Shown here: one piece after another, positions 36,413 to 46,559 of the stretch
Layout: each line of letters begins with the position of its first letter
Numbering within the stretch: position 1 is the first letter of the stretch
IMG/VR virus record: IMGVR_UViG_3300027985_000872
Coordinates: 62,001 to 126,000 of that record
Origin: a virus
DNA: 64,000 nt
Strand: one strand, 5' to 3'
The notes under the pieces: generated by a model
The model's database searches: none
Told to the model about the DNA's origin: nothing
Seen by the model: only the letters and a program-made list of their open reading frames with translations
Position numbers and translations under genes: made by a program

Positions 36413-37393
36413 CTATGATCCTACTCCCTTTAGAGCGGCTGCCGTACTATAAACTACATTTTTAGCCTTACGTGTTAAATTACTCATTTTAGCAAAATAC
36501 GATGAGCTATCAACTCCAGTTAATCCCAATGATTCAGCATCTATTTGTCCTACTGTCTCACCATCCCTATCTGATTGAGTGATATTATAACCACGCATTA
36601 TAATAGTGTAGTTGTATAACATAGGATCTTCTGCAGACTTTGTTAAATTAAAGGTTTGTATAGCAACATTATACTGATTACTATCTTTATAATTAATAAA
36701 CTTTAAAGGATGACTATTTCCACTTTTTTTTCTAATGTTTGTACCGCTAATTACGTCTTTTTTATATAATAATAAAAATCTATATAGATTATGAAATGCA
36801 GCATAACCAGATCGCTGCTCGTTAATACCTGATACAGCATCTGGTGTATCTATCAAACCGAAACTTTGTCCTAGTGAAATACCTTGACTAATTGCATTTT
36901 TAACCGTTTCTTGTGTTCTAGTGGCAAAACCGCCTAAAGCAAGATTGCCAGCACTAATATCAAAACTTTGACGACCTATTGCTGGATTGTCTTCTGTTGA
37001 ATTATAGCCACCATTTTCTAATCTACTTTTATTTGTCCCTCGTTCTTTAGGAATATAGAATTTAGGTGCCATTCCTGTTGTTCCACTGATAACAATATCG
37101 AAATATCGCTGTTCTGAGTGTTCTTCTACAGTTCCATATAAAGTACTTATAATATTTGTAGCAAAATGTGTAGTTATTTGTAAATTACTGGGATTTATAG
37201 GTAAATAAAAATCTGTTTCTTTACCATTTTTATCACGAAAACGGAAGCAATATGGCATGGATTTATACCAATTTGTCCACGTGATGCTATAAATTGATTC
37301 AAAATCTTCCCACCAACTTGATTGACCTCTATTATCCCATCCGTTGACTGCCTTATTTAAATCTTTAATACCTGGAATATCAAATAAACCCAT
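36413..37393 (-). CDS. Baseplate/tail structural protein
   Basis: 326 residues. The segment FYLPINPSNLQITTHFATN and the following VEEHSEQRYFDIVISGTTG look like the tail/baseplate connector family found next to LysM baseplate proteins in many myoviruses. SD CAAGGAG. A TATAAT sits 18 bases upstream (37411-37416, minus strand). Confidence 0.6.
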   Translation of the reverse strand: MGLFDIPGIKDLNKAVNGWDNRGQSSWWEDFESIYSITWTNWYKSMPYCFRFRDKNGKETDFYLPINPSNLQITTHFATNIISTLYGTVEEHSEQRYFDIVISGTTGMAPKFYIPKERGTNKSRLENGGYNSTEDNPAIGRQSFDISAGNLALGGFATRTQETVKNAISQGISLGQSFGLIDTPDAVSGINEQRSGYAAFHNLYRFLLLYKKDVISGTNIRKKSGNSHPLKFINYKDSNQYNVAIQTFNLTKSAEDPMLYNYTIIMRGYNITQSDRDGETVGQIDAESLGLTGVDSSSYFAKMSNLTRKAKNVVYSTAAALKGVGS

Positions 37394-37445
37394 ACAAACT
37401 CCTTGCTCTAATTATATAGTATTTTAGATTAAGTGGTTTATATGA

Positions 37446-38486
37446 TTAAAGTAGTGATATTAACTTCAGAATATCAGCTATAGCTTGTTCATTATCTGCT
37501 ATAATCTCAGCATTATTTATCACTTGATCCGATATAGCTTTTAATTTTGAAAAAGATCCATTTACTTGATGTAATCGTAATTTAATCACACCAAAGAATG
37601 CTGTTTCTTGCTCAGTTGTAGTAGTCTGTAAGTGACCTGATCTAGCAGTTACTAAAGCAGGGACATGAGTATCTGCATACGCTATTAGATTAGTTATAGC
37701 CGTCAATAAACCACCTGATGCTGCAGGGGTTTGTGATGGAGGTGTAGGATCTCCAGGTAATAAACCTATACACGCATCTATCTCATCTATAATATCTTGC
37801 CAATATTGAGCAACAGTTCTATCTGAACCAATTATTGGATTATTATAGACTTGTGTATGAGTTGAATCAATATCAGTAATTATTGCTTGTATATCTGATT
37901 TCCAAGCATTAAGAGCAGTTGATAACTTAGTTGGAGCAGAATCACCTGGAAAGTATCCCCATGTTTCACCATTAAGTTCACACGATGTTTGATCTGTGTA
38001 AAACGGATCAGAACAGGATTCAGCAGTTGGTTCTTCTGATGTATCAGGATAAGCTGCTAATGCTGTACTAGCGGCGCCACGAGGTACATCCTCTTTAGGT
38101 GTATGATCTCTATCTCTAACATTTGAACCACCTGTTGTCCTTGTTGGTAATGATTCTGCTGGAGCAATTCCTTTCTCAGTTCCGGCTTTTATCAATGATA
38201 TTGGAAAATATGCATTACAAAGATCATCAGTTTCCCCAAAAAAGGGGTACTTTGATATGATGGTTTCATCATACACTATTGGCCATTTTCCGGTGTAATG
38301 TCTATCCTCTAGATAAGCTGCTTCTAGTTTTACTCTAGAATCTGATAATTGTGTTTTATAGGCTGCTTCTAATTCTTCAAATTGAGCTATTGCTGCTTCA
38401 GTATCTTCTGCAGCTTTTTCTAAGGCCGTATTAGTATTTTGACGGCGTGCTATCTCTGTTTCATAATTTTCTCTAATAGTTGCCAT
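37446..38486 (-). CDS. Hypothetical baseplate-region protein
   Basis: 346 residues. N-terminal and C-terminal helices (NTALEKAAEDTEAAIAQFEE; AEIIADNEQAIADILKLISL) flank a middle with a cysteine pair (ESCSDPFYTDQTSCELNGE). No family recognised. It lies between spike and connector genes and overlaps the spike gene end by one base, so it is probably virion-associated. Confidence 0.6.
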   Translation of the reverse strand: MATIRENYETEIARRQNTNTALEKAAEDTEAAIAQFEELEAAYKTQLSDSRVKLEAAYLEDRHYTGKWPIVYDETIISKYPFFGETDDLCNAYFPISLIKAGTEKGIAPAESLPTRTTGGSNVRDRDHTPKEDVPRGAASTALAAYPDTSEEPTAESCSDPFYTDQTSCELNGETWGYFPGDSAPTKLSTALNAWKSDIQAIITDIDSTHTQVYNNPIIGSDRTVAQYWQDIIDEIDACIGLLPGDPTPPSQTPAASGGLLTAITNLIAYADTHVPALVTARSGHLQTTTTEQETAFFGVIKLRLHQVNGSFSKLKAISDQVINNAEIIADNEQAIADILKLISLL

Positions 38487-39592
38487 TATGTTGCCTTAGT
38501 TAATGCTGTTTTTAAAACAGTAGCTGTACTAATAACCGGAGCACCAAGATTTCCAGTACCCATTATAAGAATAATATCATATATTAATGGATTACCTCCA
38601 CCACCTAATTTACATTCTCCAGCAGCAGTAAGACCACCACCAACAGTAACGTTTCCAGTAACTTGAGTATTTCCAGTTTGCTGAATATCACCTTGAATTT
38701 TCATATTACCTTTTTGATCCCACTTACCATCTGTCTTTATATCTTTAGCCTTTAAATCAAAAAGATCTTGTGATTCTATACTTGTTTTCTTAGTCTGAAT
38801 ACCAAATTCTTCCTCAGAAGAAAAAGTTGTCTTTTTATTAGTTATACTATAAGATTCTTCTTGTTTATCTATAGTTAGTACTGTTTTACCAGAAGTTATT
38901 ATTATTTTTCCATTAGGTTTATCAATTTTTATTGATTGTGGGTTTTCATTTGAGTTATCGCTTAACTCCCAGGAACCAGTTTTATCCCATTTATAGTAAG
39001 ATGAACCAACTTCTTGATTATATTCAGCTTCTGGAAGAGGTGAACCAGATGCCTCCTCATTTAAAACATCAATGTTTGTTGGGATTCCTTTAAAAGTCTG
39101 TACATATTCGCCATCCTTATTAATTAAGGTTTCTATCCCATTAAATTCTGATTTATAAGCTATACCATCCTCTTCTGATATACTTTGTTTTCGAGCAGGA
39201 TGAATAAAGGATCCCAAAATAACACCCTCTCTACTATCCCCATTTAAACATGCAACAAGTACGACATCACCAGGACGATACATGTATGAGCCAGCAGACG
39301 CTGCACCATCTAATACAGGATTAGATTGTCGTGTGAATTCTTCATAATTATATACCCCACCAAACTTATACATTCTAGAGCAATTAATAGGTGATTGTCC
39401 ACGTTCATCTACTACTTCAACAGTATATGTAGTTTCTCTTCTCGCTTCTGAATAATGAGATTTCTGTATCATACCCATGCGTATAGTATAATCTTTATCG
39501 TATATACTATTGCTACTCTCCATTGAAGGAGAACTTCTTTCATGCTTTTTAAACAAAGAGCTATCTCTAACTATATAATCATTTGGTCTCAT
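38486..39592 (-). CDS. Baseplate spike protein (gp5/gpV-like)
   Basis: 368 residues from ATG 39592, which overlaps the stop of the hub gene (TAATG). An OB-fold region (TTYTVEVVDERGQSPINCSR, MYRPGDVVLVACLNGDSREG, VILGSFIHP) is followed by a repetitive beta-helix (KMKIQG-type repeats: NMKIQGDIQQTGNTQVTGNV). This is the architecture of the central membrane-puncturing spike. It ends with an extra 40 residues after the helix (GNLGAPVISTAT). Confidence 0.8.
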   Translation of the reverse strand: MRPNDYIVRDSSLFKKHERSSPSMESSNSIYDKDYTIRMGMIQKSHYSEARRETTYTVEVVDERGQSPINCSRMYKFGGVYNYEEFTRQSNPVLDGAASAGSYMYRPGDVVLVACLNGDSREGVILGSFIHPARKQSISEEDGIAYKSEFNGIETLINKDGEYVQTFKGIPTNIDVLNEEASGSPLPEAEYNQEVGSSYYKWDKTGSWELSDNSNENPQSIKIDKPNGKIIITSGKTVLTIDKQEESYSITNKKTTFSSEEEFGIQTKKTSIESQDLFDLKAKDIKTDGKWDQKGNMKIQGDIQQTGNTQVTGNVTVGGGLTAAGECKLGGGGNPLIYDIILIMGTGNLGAPVISTATVLKTALTKAT

Positions 39593-41388
39593 TACCACCC
39601 CGTTACTTTAGTATCTGGATCTTTATCCGTAGAAGTACCAAACGTGGAAGCATTATTCTTTTCTTCAGACGGTGGTAATGTTTTAGTATCTTGTTCTAAT
39701 GCTCCACCATCTTCACTATACGAAGAAAAAGGCTTACCGTTAATATCGGTTATAATACCGCGTGAAAAAGCTACGTTAGTAAAAAATTCTCTAACACCAT
39801 TATCATTAACTGTAAAAGTGTGAGACACACTTTCAACATGTGCTGTCAAATATGCTTTCCCTTTATTATTGATTTGTGCTAAAGAATGATTTTCAGATGG
39901 TCCCATGACTTTAGCATCGACCATGATATTATCACCAACTTGTATATATCTATCCTGTCCGATAATACTTATCACGCCATTTAACATCTTATGAGTATTA
40001 AAGTACCACTCTTTTAATAGGTATTTCCAATCAGTGAATTTAAGTAAATCATATGAACTAGCATCTGATGTAGATGCCGGCGCAGGAAACATTGTCCCCT
40101 GTGCAAATATCGGACGGAATCCTTCACGTGTAAAAGCTTCTTTATCAGAGTATTGCATTCTTTGACGCACTTGTAAATCTATAGCATCGTTATTATTTCT
40201 TTTTATAACCTCAGGACTAACTCTCATTTCTATAAAATTTACTTTATCTCTCCAATTAGTGCCTGCATTGAAAGCAACAACATCTACTAAAGGAATATCT
40301 ATTCTTCTAAGATCACTAAAGCGTGATATTATGCTAGTGATATATTTAGAATCAGGGGTATTAGTATCGTTTGTATCATCTCTTGTAGATAGAATATCAG
40401 AATTTGAATTAACAGCAAAAGGACGAATTCTGTGATATAATGCTAAATCTACATTATTGCCTTCAAAATCCCAACGTAAATCACACAATGTCTCATTTAA
40501 TACATCATTTGATGCACCCTGTATTAATTGCCAAAAATTATTCTGATTGAAATAACTAGATATCGGTAACAATCCAACGGCTTCATTGGTTGGTTCATAA
40601 TCGTCTTGATCTACTGGATTACTACTAAAAAAAGAGCGTTCTTTTAGTTTACCATATGTAAAACCATCATTTATAATATCTGATAGTTTAGTACTAGAAA
40701 AGCCAAAATATGCTTTTACTTCTTTCGGTATAGTGAAATTATTTTCTGGTTTAACCTCACGTGCTATAAGTTGTTCTACTGATTCTGTTAGTGAATCTGT
40801 TGATCCCCATAGTTTTAATAAAGCCATTATATTTTGACTAGCTGTAGGTAAATTACCAGCTGTGATCTCAGATATCATTTTTTGATACAATAATCTCTGA
40901 TACGCAATCGGATCGTTCTTTTCCTCTGGTTTTCTTATTGAGGGATCAATATAAAGTATACTATCAAAGATAGAACCCCAATCTCTACCACTAACGATAT
41001 ATTCAGTCATTCGCGCACCAGTAGCCTGATTAACGCCAACATTTACACGAACACTATCTACACGTCCAAAAAATTTTACTTGTTTAGAGTCTTTCTTACC
41101 AGACTTTAAGTTCTCCTTGTTTATTTCTTGACGTGACATTAGAATGGCCAACCAACTACCTGGAGTTATTGCGGTGACCCAATTTTTTGTAGGAGCTAGA
41201 CGGATTTCAAATTGACCAGCGGGAGAAGCTTTGCTTTTAGATGTATTAATGCTTTTTAAGGATAGAGTGTTTACAATAACTTGATCTACTTCATCAGAGG
41301 GCACACCAATACTGCTGGAACCTTTACGATCTCTGTAATTCCATATTATTACTGCAGCATGTGGGGTTACAATTGAATAATCACTCAT
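39592..41388 (-). CDS. Baseplate hub protein (gpD/gp27/XkdQ-like)
   Basis: 598 residues. The N-terminus fits hub proteins (GQFEIRLAPTKNWVTAITPG, WLAILMSRQE, FFGRVDSVRVNV, VSGRDWGSIFD). Later parts (QDRYIQVGDNIMVDAK, AHVESVSHTFTV) match the ring that carries the spike. It is translationally coupled to the spike gene. SD TTAAAGG. Confidence 0.75.
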   Translation of the reverse strand: MSDYSIVTPHAAVIIWNYRDRKGSSSIGVPSDEVDQVIVNTLSLKSINTSKSKASPAGQFEIRLAPTKNWVTAITPGSWLAILMSRQEINKENLKSGKKDSKQVKFFGRVDSVRVNVGVNQATGARMTEYIVSGRDWGSIFDSILYIDPSIRKPEEKNDPIAYQRLLYQKMISEITAGNLPTASQNIMALLKLWGSTDSLTESVEQLIAREVKPENNFTIPKEVKAYFGFSSTKLSDIINDGFTYGKLKERSFFSSNPVDQDDYEPTNEAVGLLPISSYFNQNNFWQLIQGASNDVLNETLCDLRWDFEGNNVDLALYHRIRPFAVNSNSDILSTRDDTNDTNTPDSKYITSIISRFSDLRRIDIPLVDVVAFNAGTNWRDKVNFIEMRVSPEVIKRNNNDAIDLQVRQRMQYSDKEAFTREGFRPIFAQGTMFPAPASTSDASSYDLLKFTDWKYLLKEWYFNTHKMLNGVISIIGQDRYIQVGDNIMVDAKVMGPSENHSLAQINNKGKAYLTAHVESVSHTFTVNDNGVREFFTNVAFSRGIITDINGKPFSSYSEDGGALEQDTKTLPPSEEKNNASTFGTSTDKDPDTKVTGW

Positions 41389-41398
41389 ACATTAACCT

Positions 41399-44300
41399 TT
41401 AAAATAATAATCCATCACCTTTATAATATGATTCATTAACACTAAGATTTTCTTTAGAGCTATCAGTTATCTTATTTCTACTATCAAATTTCTTCATTAT
41501 ATTATTAAACTTCTCTATTCCTTTAACTAAATCGCTCATACCATTATTAAAAGCTTTAGCGTCTTTTTCAAAAATACTGCCAGCTGGTAAAGTACCTTGA
41601 ACACCCTCTTGTTGACGCTTTTGCATTTCACCACTCGTAGGAAAGTGTTCTGTTATCAGTCTAGTAAAACTTTGTAATGCCTCATTAGTTGCTTGACCTT
41701 GTGGTATTCCTTCAATAGCCTCTTTTACTCTCTGTAATTCTATTTTCTTTTGTTCAAGATCAGATGGATCATATAAGGCCGAACCCATGTTTCTCAATGT
41801 TGATCCTTGTTCAATTTGTTGCTGAAGTATGTTTCTTCTTTGCTCTAAACTACCTTTTGTTCTTGCAGTACCAGAATAAAACATATTAAAATTTTCTAAA
41901 CCTTCATTTATCTGACGCTTGCGAAATTCAGCATCTGAATAAGGTATAGACATCTCGTATACACCAGGAAGACCATCGGCTTTATTCATTGTATGTCCTC
42001 TAGCAGGCCCTGGTCCTAAAATTTGTTCCAGTTCTACGCCTGGTACATTACGTAAAAAAGCAGCCTGTCTAGCATATCCCTGTAGTTGTTGTGTTGTGTA
42101 TCCACCGCTAGCTTGACCAGTTGTTAAAAATTTTTGAATAGCCTGACGTTGTCCACCACCAAAGTAATCAAATCCTACAGTTTCCATAGCAGCCATACTA
42201 CGTTTGGTTTGTAGTAATTCATTGGCTCTACTTTGAACAACACCACCTTGTGCATTCATTATAGATGTAAGACCTAATCTTGTAGCAAGTTGTGCTGCTT
42301 CAGCACCACCACCTGCTAATGTTTGTGCTTGAGTTAGATCTAGTTTTTTATACGCTAATAATTCAGCATAGTTATTAGAATCAACCCATTTTAATCTTGA
42401 TGCTAGTTGTGAGTATTGCACTTGAGAATATATATCGCTATTTAATCCACCAACCATACTGTTTACACCAGCTAATGTACTTGCAGCTACACCTGCTCTC
42501 ATATTTGCTGGTAGTATAGAATCTTGAACAGCTTTCTGCATTAATGTATGTACACCCATAGATGTTTGCAACCCCATCTTAGCATCTGCACTAGCTAACT
42601 GTACCGTTGCTGCCACCATCTGACCAACATTTTTAGAATTATCCATTCCGGCTTCTACAGCTCTACGAAGTATGGTTTCTAAATCAGCGTTTGTTCCACC
42701 TACTCCTGCTAAAGCACCCATATTAGTCATATATTCTGCGCCCTGTAATACTCCGCCACGTTGCCACGCTTCTGCACTCTGTAACATATTCATGGTAAAC
42801 TGTGCTCCACCTACTCTTGTTCTAGCCATTCCAGTTAATTCAACGGCTTGTTGCGGGCTTAAGGTTTTCAATGTATCAAGAAAGGCAGCATCCATCAATC
42901 CTGTCATTACGCCACCACGTGCTCCACCAAATCCACGCGTGTTAGCTCCTGTATTACGAAGATGATCTATATATTTCTGCTGTGTTGTTAAATTTATATT
43001 ATTCATAGCCATGGTAAAATTTTTCTCTATACCATAAGCATCTAACATGGTTTTACCAGCAGTAATTTGTTGATTAATATCTAAGGACTTCATTTGATAA
43101 TCAGTGAAAGTTTTCATTCCACCATATCCCATACCAGCTATACCACCGGTTAGCATACCCATACCAGCGACAGTACCAACCGTAGAAGCTCCTGCACTAA
43201 ATGGAGCCAATGCAAGACCACCGGCAGCTAATAATCCACCAGCTGCTACTTTTCCAATATTTCCAACAGTTCCCCAACCTCTTTCACGACTTAATTGTCT
43301 TTGCTGATACTGAAACATATCACTAGCAAAATCTCTTGCTCGTTCGTCGGCAGTCAACAACTCGAACATAGATGATACATCACCACCTGCCGCAGCACCC
43401 ATCATTCCATATTGACGATTATATAAGTTTGCGATACCAGTTTGTACCACACGTTTTTGCATTGGTGCCTGAATATCTCTGAACCCGGTCCATCTAGCAT
43501 ACTCTAATCCCATGGCGCCTGCAGTTGTTAAAGCGGTAGTAGCAGCTTGTCCGATAGCTAATCCTCTCTGTAGTCTCCCCCCTCCAGAACCACCTTCTGA
43601 AGTAATAGCCTTTATTACTTCACCCAAGTCTTCTAATCTCTGTGCATGCTTTTCATAAAGAGCATTAATTTTACCTAGATTCTTAGATTGCTGTTCCTCA
43701 GCACGTTCTCTTAATCTATTAGCTTGTTCAAACTTATTTCTAGTGGACTCATATGCTTGAACATTTTCTTCTAAAGTTCCTAATCCACCTGATGCAGCCA
43801 TTGCAGCTAATTCTCGTTTACGTAGATAGCTGCCACTACTGGTTAATAATGACTCAGCGCGACGAGATCGTCCTTGCGGATCTTGTCGTAGTCGCCTTTG
43901 TTCTTTCATAACCGCTCTATCTTCAGCTATTGAGTATTCTAAAGAACTCATTTGACCAGTTAAACCACCAATTCTTTCCATTGTTTCTTCATCAGCAATT
44001 CCACCAGGAAGATCTCCTAACATAGTGCTTATCTGTTCTCTGATGTCACCAATCTGACGCTGTCTTTCACCTATTCTAGATTGTAATATATGTGTTGGTA
44101 TATGTGTTTGAGATCTGGCAGACACAAATATATTACTTTGACCTGTCATATGAGAAATACGCTCTTTTGATCTATATGAACCCGCTAGTGTCTCTATATA
44201 TCCACCGTATCGCTTCGTGGATCTTTTCATCCTATCAGCTTGAATAGCATCAATAGCTTCTTCTAATAGTAATTTATCCCCAGGATCAGAGATCGTCTCT

Positions 44301-44449
44301 AGTTTTTCATATAAGTTAATTTCAGGAATGGATAATTGACCTTGATCAACACTCCATTGACGAAGACGTTCCTCGAATTCAGTAACACTATTACCGTTTA
44401 CTCCAGGAGTACCCTTTGGTGGTTTGTTCTGTCCGCTGTTTTTTGCCAT
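41399..44449 (-). CDS. Tail tape measure protein
   Basis: 1016 residues. Helical ends with a central hydrophobic Gly/Ala region (VAAGGLLAAGGLALAPFSAG, GMGMLTGGIAGMGYGGM), as typical for tape measures that set tail length and may form a channel. It follows the tail assembly chaperones, the conserved order. At about 1.5 angstrom per residue this gives a tail near 150 nm. SD GGGCGGAG. Confidence 0.85.
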   Translation of the reverse strand: MAKNSGQNKPPKGTPGVNGNSVTEFEERLRQWSVDQGQLSIPEINLYEKLETISDPGDKLLLEEAIDAIQADRMKRSTKRYGGYIETLAGSYRSKERISHMTGQSNIFVSARSQTHIPTHILQSRIGERQRQIGDIREQISTMLGDLPGGIADEETMERIGGLTGQMSSLEYSIAEDRAVMKEQRRLRQDPQGRSRRAESLLTSSGSYLRKRELAAMAASGGLGTLEENVQAYESTRNKFEQANRLRERAEEQQSKNLGKINALYEKHAQRLEDLGEVIKAITSEGGSGGGRLQRGLAIGQAATTALTTAGAMGLEYARWTGFRDIQAPMQKRVVQTGIANLYNRQYGMMGAAAGGDVSSMFELLTADERARDFASDMFQYQQRQLSRERGWGTVGNIGKVAAGGLLAAGGLALAPFSAGASTVGTVAGMGMLTGGIAGMGYGGMKTFTDYQMKSLDINQQITAGKTMLDAYGIEKNFTMAMNNINLTTQQKYIDHLRNTGANTRGFGGARGGVMTGLMDAAFLDTLKTLSPQQAVELTGMARTRVGGAQFTMNMLQSAEAWQRGGVLQGAEYMTNMGALAGVGGTNADLETILRRAVEAGMDNSKNVGQMVAATVQLASADAKMGLQTSMGVHTLMQKAVQDSILPANMRAGVAASTLAGVNSMVGGLNSDIYSQVQYSQLASRLKWVDSNNYAELLAYKKLDLTQAQTLAGGGAEAAQLATRLGLTSIMNAQGGVVQSRANELLQTKRSMAAMETVGFDYFGGGQRQAIQKFLTTGQASGGYTTQQLQGYARQAAFLRNVPGVELEQILGPGPARGHTMNKADGLPGVYEMSIPYSDAEFRKRQINEGLENFNMFYSGTARTKGSLEQRRNILQQQIEQGSTLRNMGSALYDPSDLEQKKIELQRVKEAIEGIPQGQATNEALQSFTRLITEHFPTSGEMQKRQQEGVQGTLPAGSIFEKDAKAFNNGMSDLVKGIEKFNNIMKKFDSRNKITDSSKENLSVNESYYKGDGLLF

Positions 44450-44457
44450 ACTCCGCC

Positions 44458-45254
44458 CTATTCAGAAAAATCAATGCTTAAGTCTTCACCGTAATCTTCA
44501 CCGTGTTCTTCTTTGCCTTCTTGTTTAGTAGTTTCAGCTTCTAACCTAAGACGTTCTAATTCTTCAAGTTCTCTAGCTTCTTCTTCAGCGGCCCAGTCAA
44601 GATTTGCTTGCATTTGCTCTTCTTCTATTCTATCAGACTCTAGATCAAGCGACTCTTCAGCTGCTTTTCTGCGCTCTGCACGATCGTAATATTCGTACAC
44701 TAATTCTTCTAGGGTATAGGCATCTAATAAAGGATCTTTTAAAGGTCGTCCATATTCTTTGGACCACCAAGATTTTAGATATAGCATTAAGTTCATATTA
44801 GAGTTTAATTCAGCTCTAGCACGAACTTTAACTATATTATGGATTAGTTCAAATACGGAGAGTTGATCTAACTCTCCGCTTGCGGGTTTCCCGAAAGTTC
44901 TCCAGTTTGCGCTTTAAGTTCTTCTTTCCACAATCTCTCTTGTTCCATAACTTTATCATATAAAGCTAAAACCACATCTTCATCAAGAATATCAAAGCCA
45001 CCTAAGCTTTGTTCCCACCAAGAAGGGGCATTAATAATGCGAACTTGTAGAGTTGCAAGAATGTGAGATATAGAGGATAGTAGGTTTGTTGGATTTTGTG
45101 AATCTGCTTTTAATTGAGTCTTTTTTAACTCCAATTCACGCTTATCAAACATACTTAAGATACACTTAACTTTAAATTCACCGTCATATTTTTTACCTGT
45201 GATTTCTCCAATATGATCGAATATAAAGCTTTTTTCATTTTTAGGTAAATCCAT
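44458..45254 (-). CDS. Tail assembly chaperone, -1 frameshift fusion (gpGT-like)
   Basis: Product of a -1 shift at GGGAAAC (44886-44892): 123 residues of the upstream frame joined to 142 residues of the downstream frame, about 265 in all. The downstream frame stays open between the upstream stop and the ATG at 44796, encoding LDQLSVFELIHNIVKVRARA. There is no SD before 44796. The C-terminal half is Glu-rich (ELEELERLRLEAET). Lambda G/GT and many other tails use the same arrangement, just before the tape measure. Confidence 0.75.
44868..45254 (-). CDS. Tail assembly chaperone, short form (gpG-like)
   Basis: 128 residues from ATG 45254, which has AACAGGAG in front (an in-frame ATG at 45272 lacks it). 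MDLPKNEKSFIFDHIGEITG, then a central WWEQSLGGFDILD. The last codons contain the slippery site, so most ribosomes should stop at TAG here and a minority make the fusion. Confidence 0.75.
   Translation of the reverse strand: MDLPKNEKSFIFDHIGEITGKKYDGEFKVKCILSMFDKRELELKKTQLKADSQNPTNLLSSISHILATLQVRIINAPSWWEQSLGGFDILDEDVVLALYDKVMEQERLWKEELKAQTGELSGNPQAES
44886..44892 (-). promoter_or_regulatory. -1 ribosomal frameshift slippery site GGGAAAC
   Basis: In the 0 frame the codons are tcG GGA AAC, the X XXY YYZ form required for tandem slippage. After the shift the reading continues CCC GCA AGC GGA GAG TTA. The 0-frame stop is 4 codons further on. Confidence 0.8.
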
Positions 45255-45289
45255 AAATACTCCTGTTAGCATATACCGTATATGCTCTT

Positions 45290-45297
45290 ATTATACC
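45290..45297 (-). promoter_or_regulatory. Putative promoter -10 (GGTATAAT) before the chaperone genes
   Basis: Minus-strand GGGTATAAT in the gap between tube paralogue and chaperone genes, about 36 bases before ATG 45254. Confidence 0.5.
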
Positions 45298-45316
45298 CAT
45301 ATTATTTAAAATTATT

Positions 45317-45943
45317 TTAGAAACCTAAATTTCTACGTTTAGCTGCGTATTTCTCTTCTATAGATTTTAATTTCTCTTGTAAGGCCTGTTGAGCATCTTT
45401 AGAACTAGCTCCCCAATCTTTAGGTGCCACAGGTTCCTTTTCATCTTTCCAACCAACAGCTTGCCATGTTAGAGTTATATCGCCTAATTGTTCCGCTCGT
45501 AAATTCTCTACTCTAGATGTAACCATAGCCTTATTAGTGAAGAAAAGTAAGTTATCGGTTTGCTGATCTCTTACTTCTATAGTTATATATTTTTGTTGAA
45601 GAAAATTTAATACATTTGATTGATGTAAAGAAGCTGATGGTCCTTCACCTGGTATATGCAATAAACTTAATGTGCCAGAAACTTTAACATGTTTTGGCGC
45701 TAATTCCCAAGCATTATACTCATCGATTGTTCTTACTTCTGTTACAGAGGTTTCTACATGCCATGATACACCAAAAGCAAAACCTACTAATTTACCATTT
45801 ACTTTAATTTTACATCTAGCTCCACTTGCATATTTAGCAACAGGTAGGGCAGAGAATACTCCCTTAAATTTTTCTAATACGTTAGCACCAACATTCGCTA
45901 TTGCATCACTAAAACCTGTATCTTTTAATTTATTATTAGACAT
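45317..45943 (-). CDS. Tail tube-like structural protein, third paralogue
   Basis: 208 residues. The segment KYASGARCKIKVNGKLVGFA lines up with TGANAKIRVNGVTLAF of the two genes upstream, so it is a diverged paralogue. A C-terminal helix (LQEKLKSIEEKYAAKRRN) is extra. It probably forms tail-tube or tube-end rings. Only a weak GGGCG serves as SD. Confidence 0.65.
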   Translation of the reverse strand: MSNNKLKDTGFSDAIANVGANVLEKFKGVFSALPVAKYASGARCKIKVNGKLVGFAFGVSWHVETSVTEVRTIDEYNAWELAPKHVKVSGTLSLLHIPGEGPSASLHQSNVLNFLQQKYITIEVRDQQTDNLLFFTNKAMVTSRVENLRAEQLGDITLTWQAVGWKDEKEPVAPKDWGASSKDAQQALQEKLKSIEEKYAAKRRNLGF

Positions 45944-45946
45944 GTA

Positions 45947-46540
45947 TTACGCCCACTGTTGTCCTACACCAGAGAAATCTGCTCTAAATGTATCTTCATC
46001 TACGTATAATGCAGTAAACTGATAAGTCTCAGTTGCTACATTCTTTTTGCTTAATTGAAAATCTGCTCTTGTTATTCTGCAGTTGCGAATTTTAGCTACT
46101 GGAAGTATTCCACTCTGTGAGATTTTTTGGTGTACTTCTATTTCAAACCCACTAGCACCTTGAAGTTGTTTAGGATTTAAATTGTCGTAGGCTCTACCAT
46201 CTAATCCATCTTTAAAATTGAATCCACCAAGCATATCCTGTAATATGCTGCCGTGCCTCTTCCATGCCCCTATACCGTTTCCGTATTCTGATACACCATT
46301 CGGTGATCTACCGGCAATATCAGCAGTAGCATCTGCTGTATATTTTATAATAGTAAAAGAACCTGTCACCCTATAAGATAACGGTTCGACACTGCTTCCC
46401 TCATACATCCCAAGAACTTGAGGAGTTGCATGATTTACGGCAATTGAATAACTTAAATTGGTGCAAAAGGCCAATGTAACACCATTGACCCTTATTTTTG
46501 CATTTGCACCAGTTAAGAAAAAAGGCGTTTGTCCAGCCAT
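45947..46540 (-). CDS. Tail tube-like structural protein, second paralogue
   Basis: 197 residues. MAGQTPFFLTGANAKIRVNG and GNGIGAWKRHG have direct counterparts in the 46560 gene, as does the C-terminal YQFTALYVDEDTFRADFSG. SD GTCAGGAG. By position (after sheath, before chaperones) this or its neighbour should be the major tail tube protein. Confidence 0.7.
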   Translation of the reverse strand: MAGQTPFFLTGANAKIRVNGVTLAFCTNLSYSIAVNHATPQVLGMYEGSSVEPLSYRVTGSFTIIKYTADATADIAGRSPNGVSEYGNGIGAWKRHGSILQDMLGGFNFKDGLDGRAYDNLNPKQLQGASGFEIEVHQKISQSGILPVAKIRNCRITRADFQLSKKNVATETYQFTALYVDEDTFRADFSGVGQQWA

Positions 46541-46559
46541 CTAGTCTCCTGACTTTAGA

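Noticed and set aside
44458-44796. Independent 112-residue ORF starting at ATG 44796
   Set aside because: No SD before it, and the same frame is open upstream to a perfect slippery heptamer; it is better read as the second half of a frameshift product.
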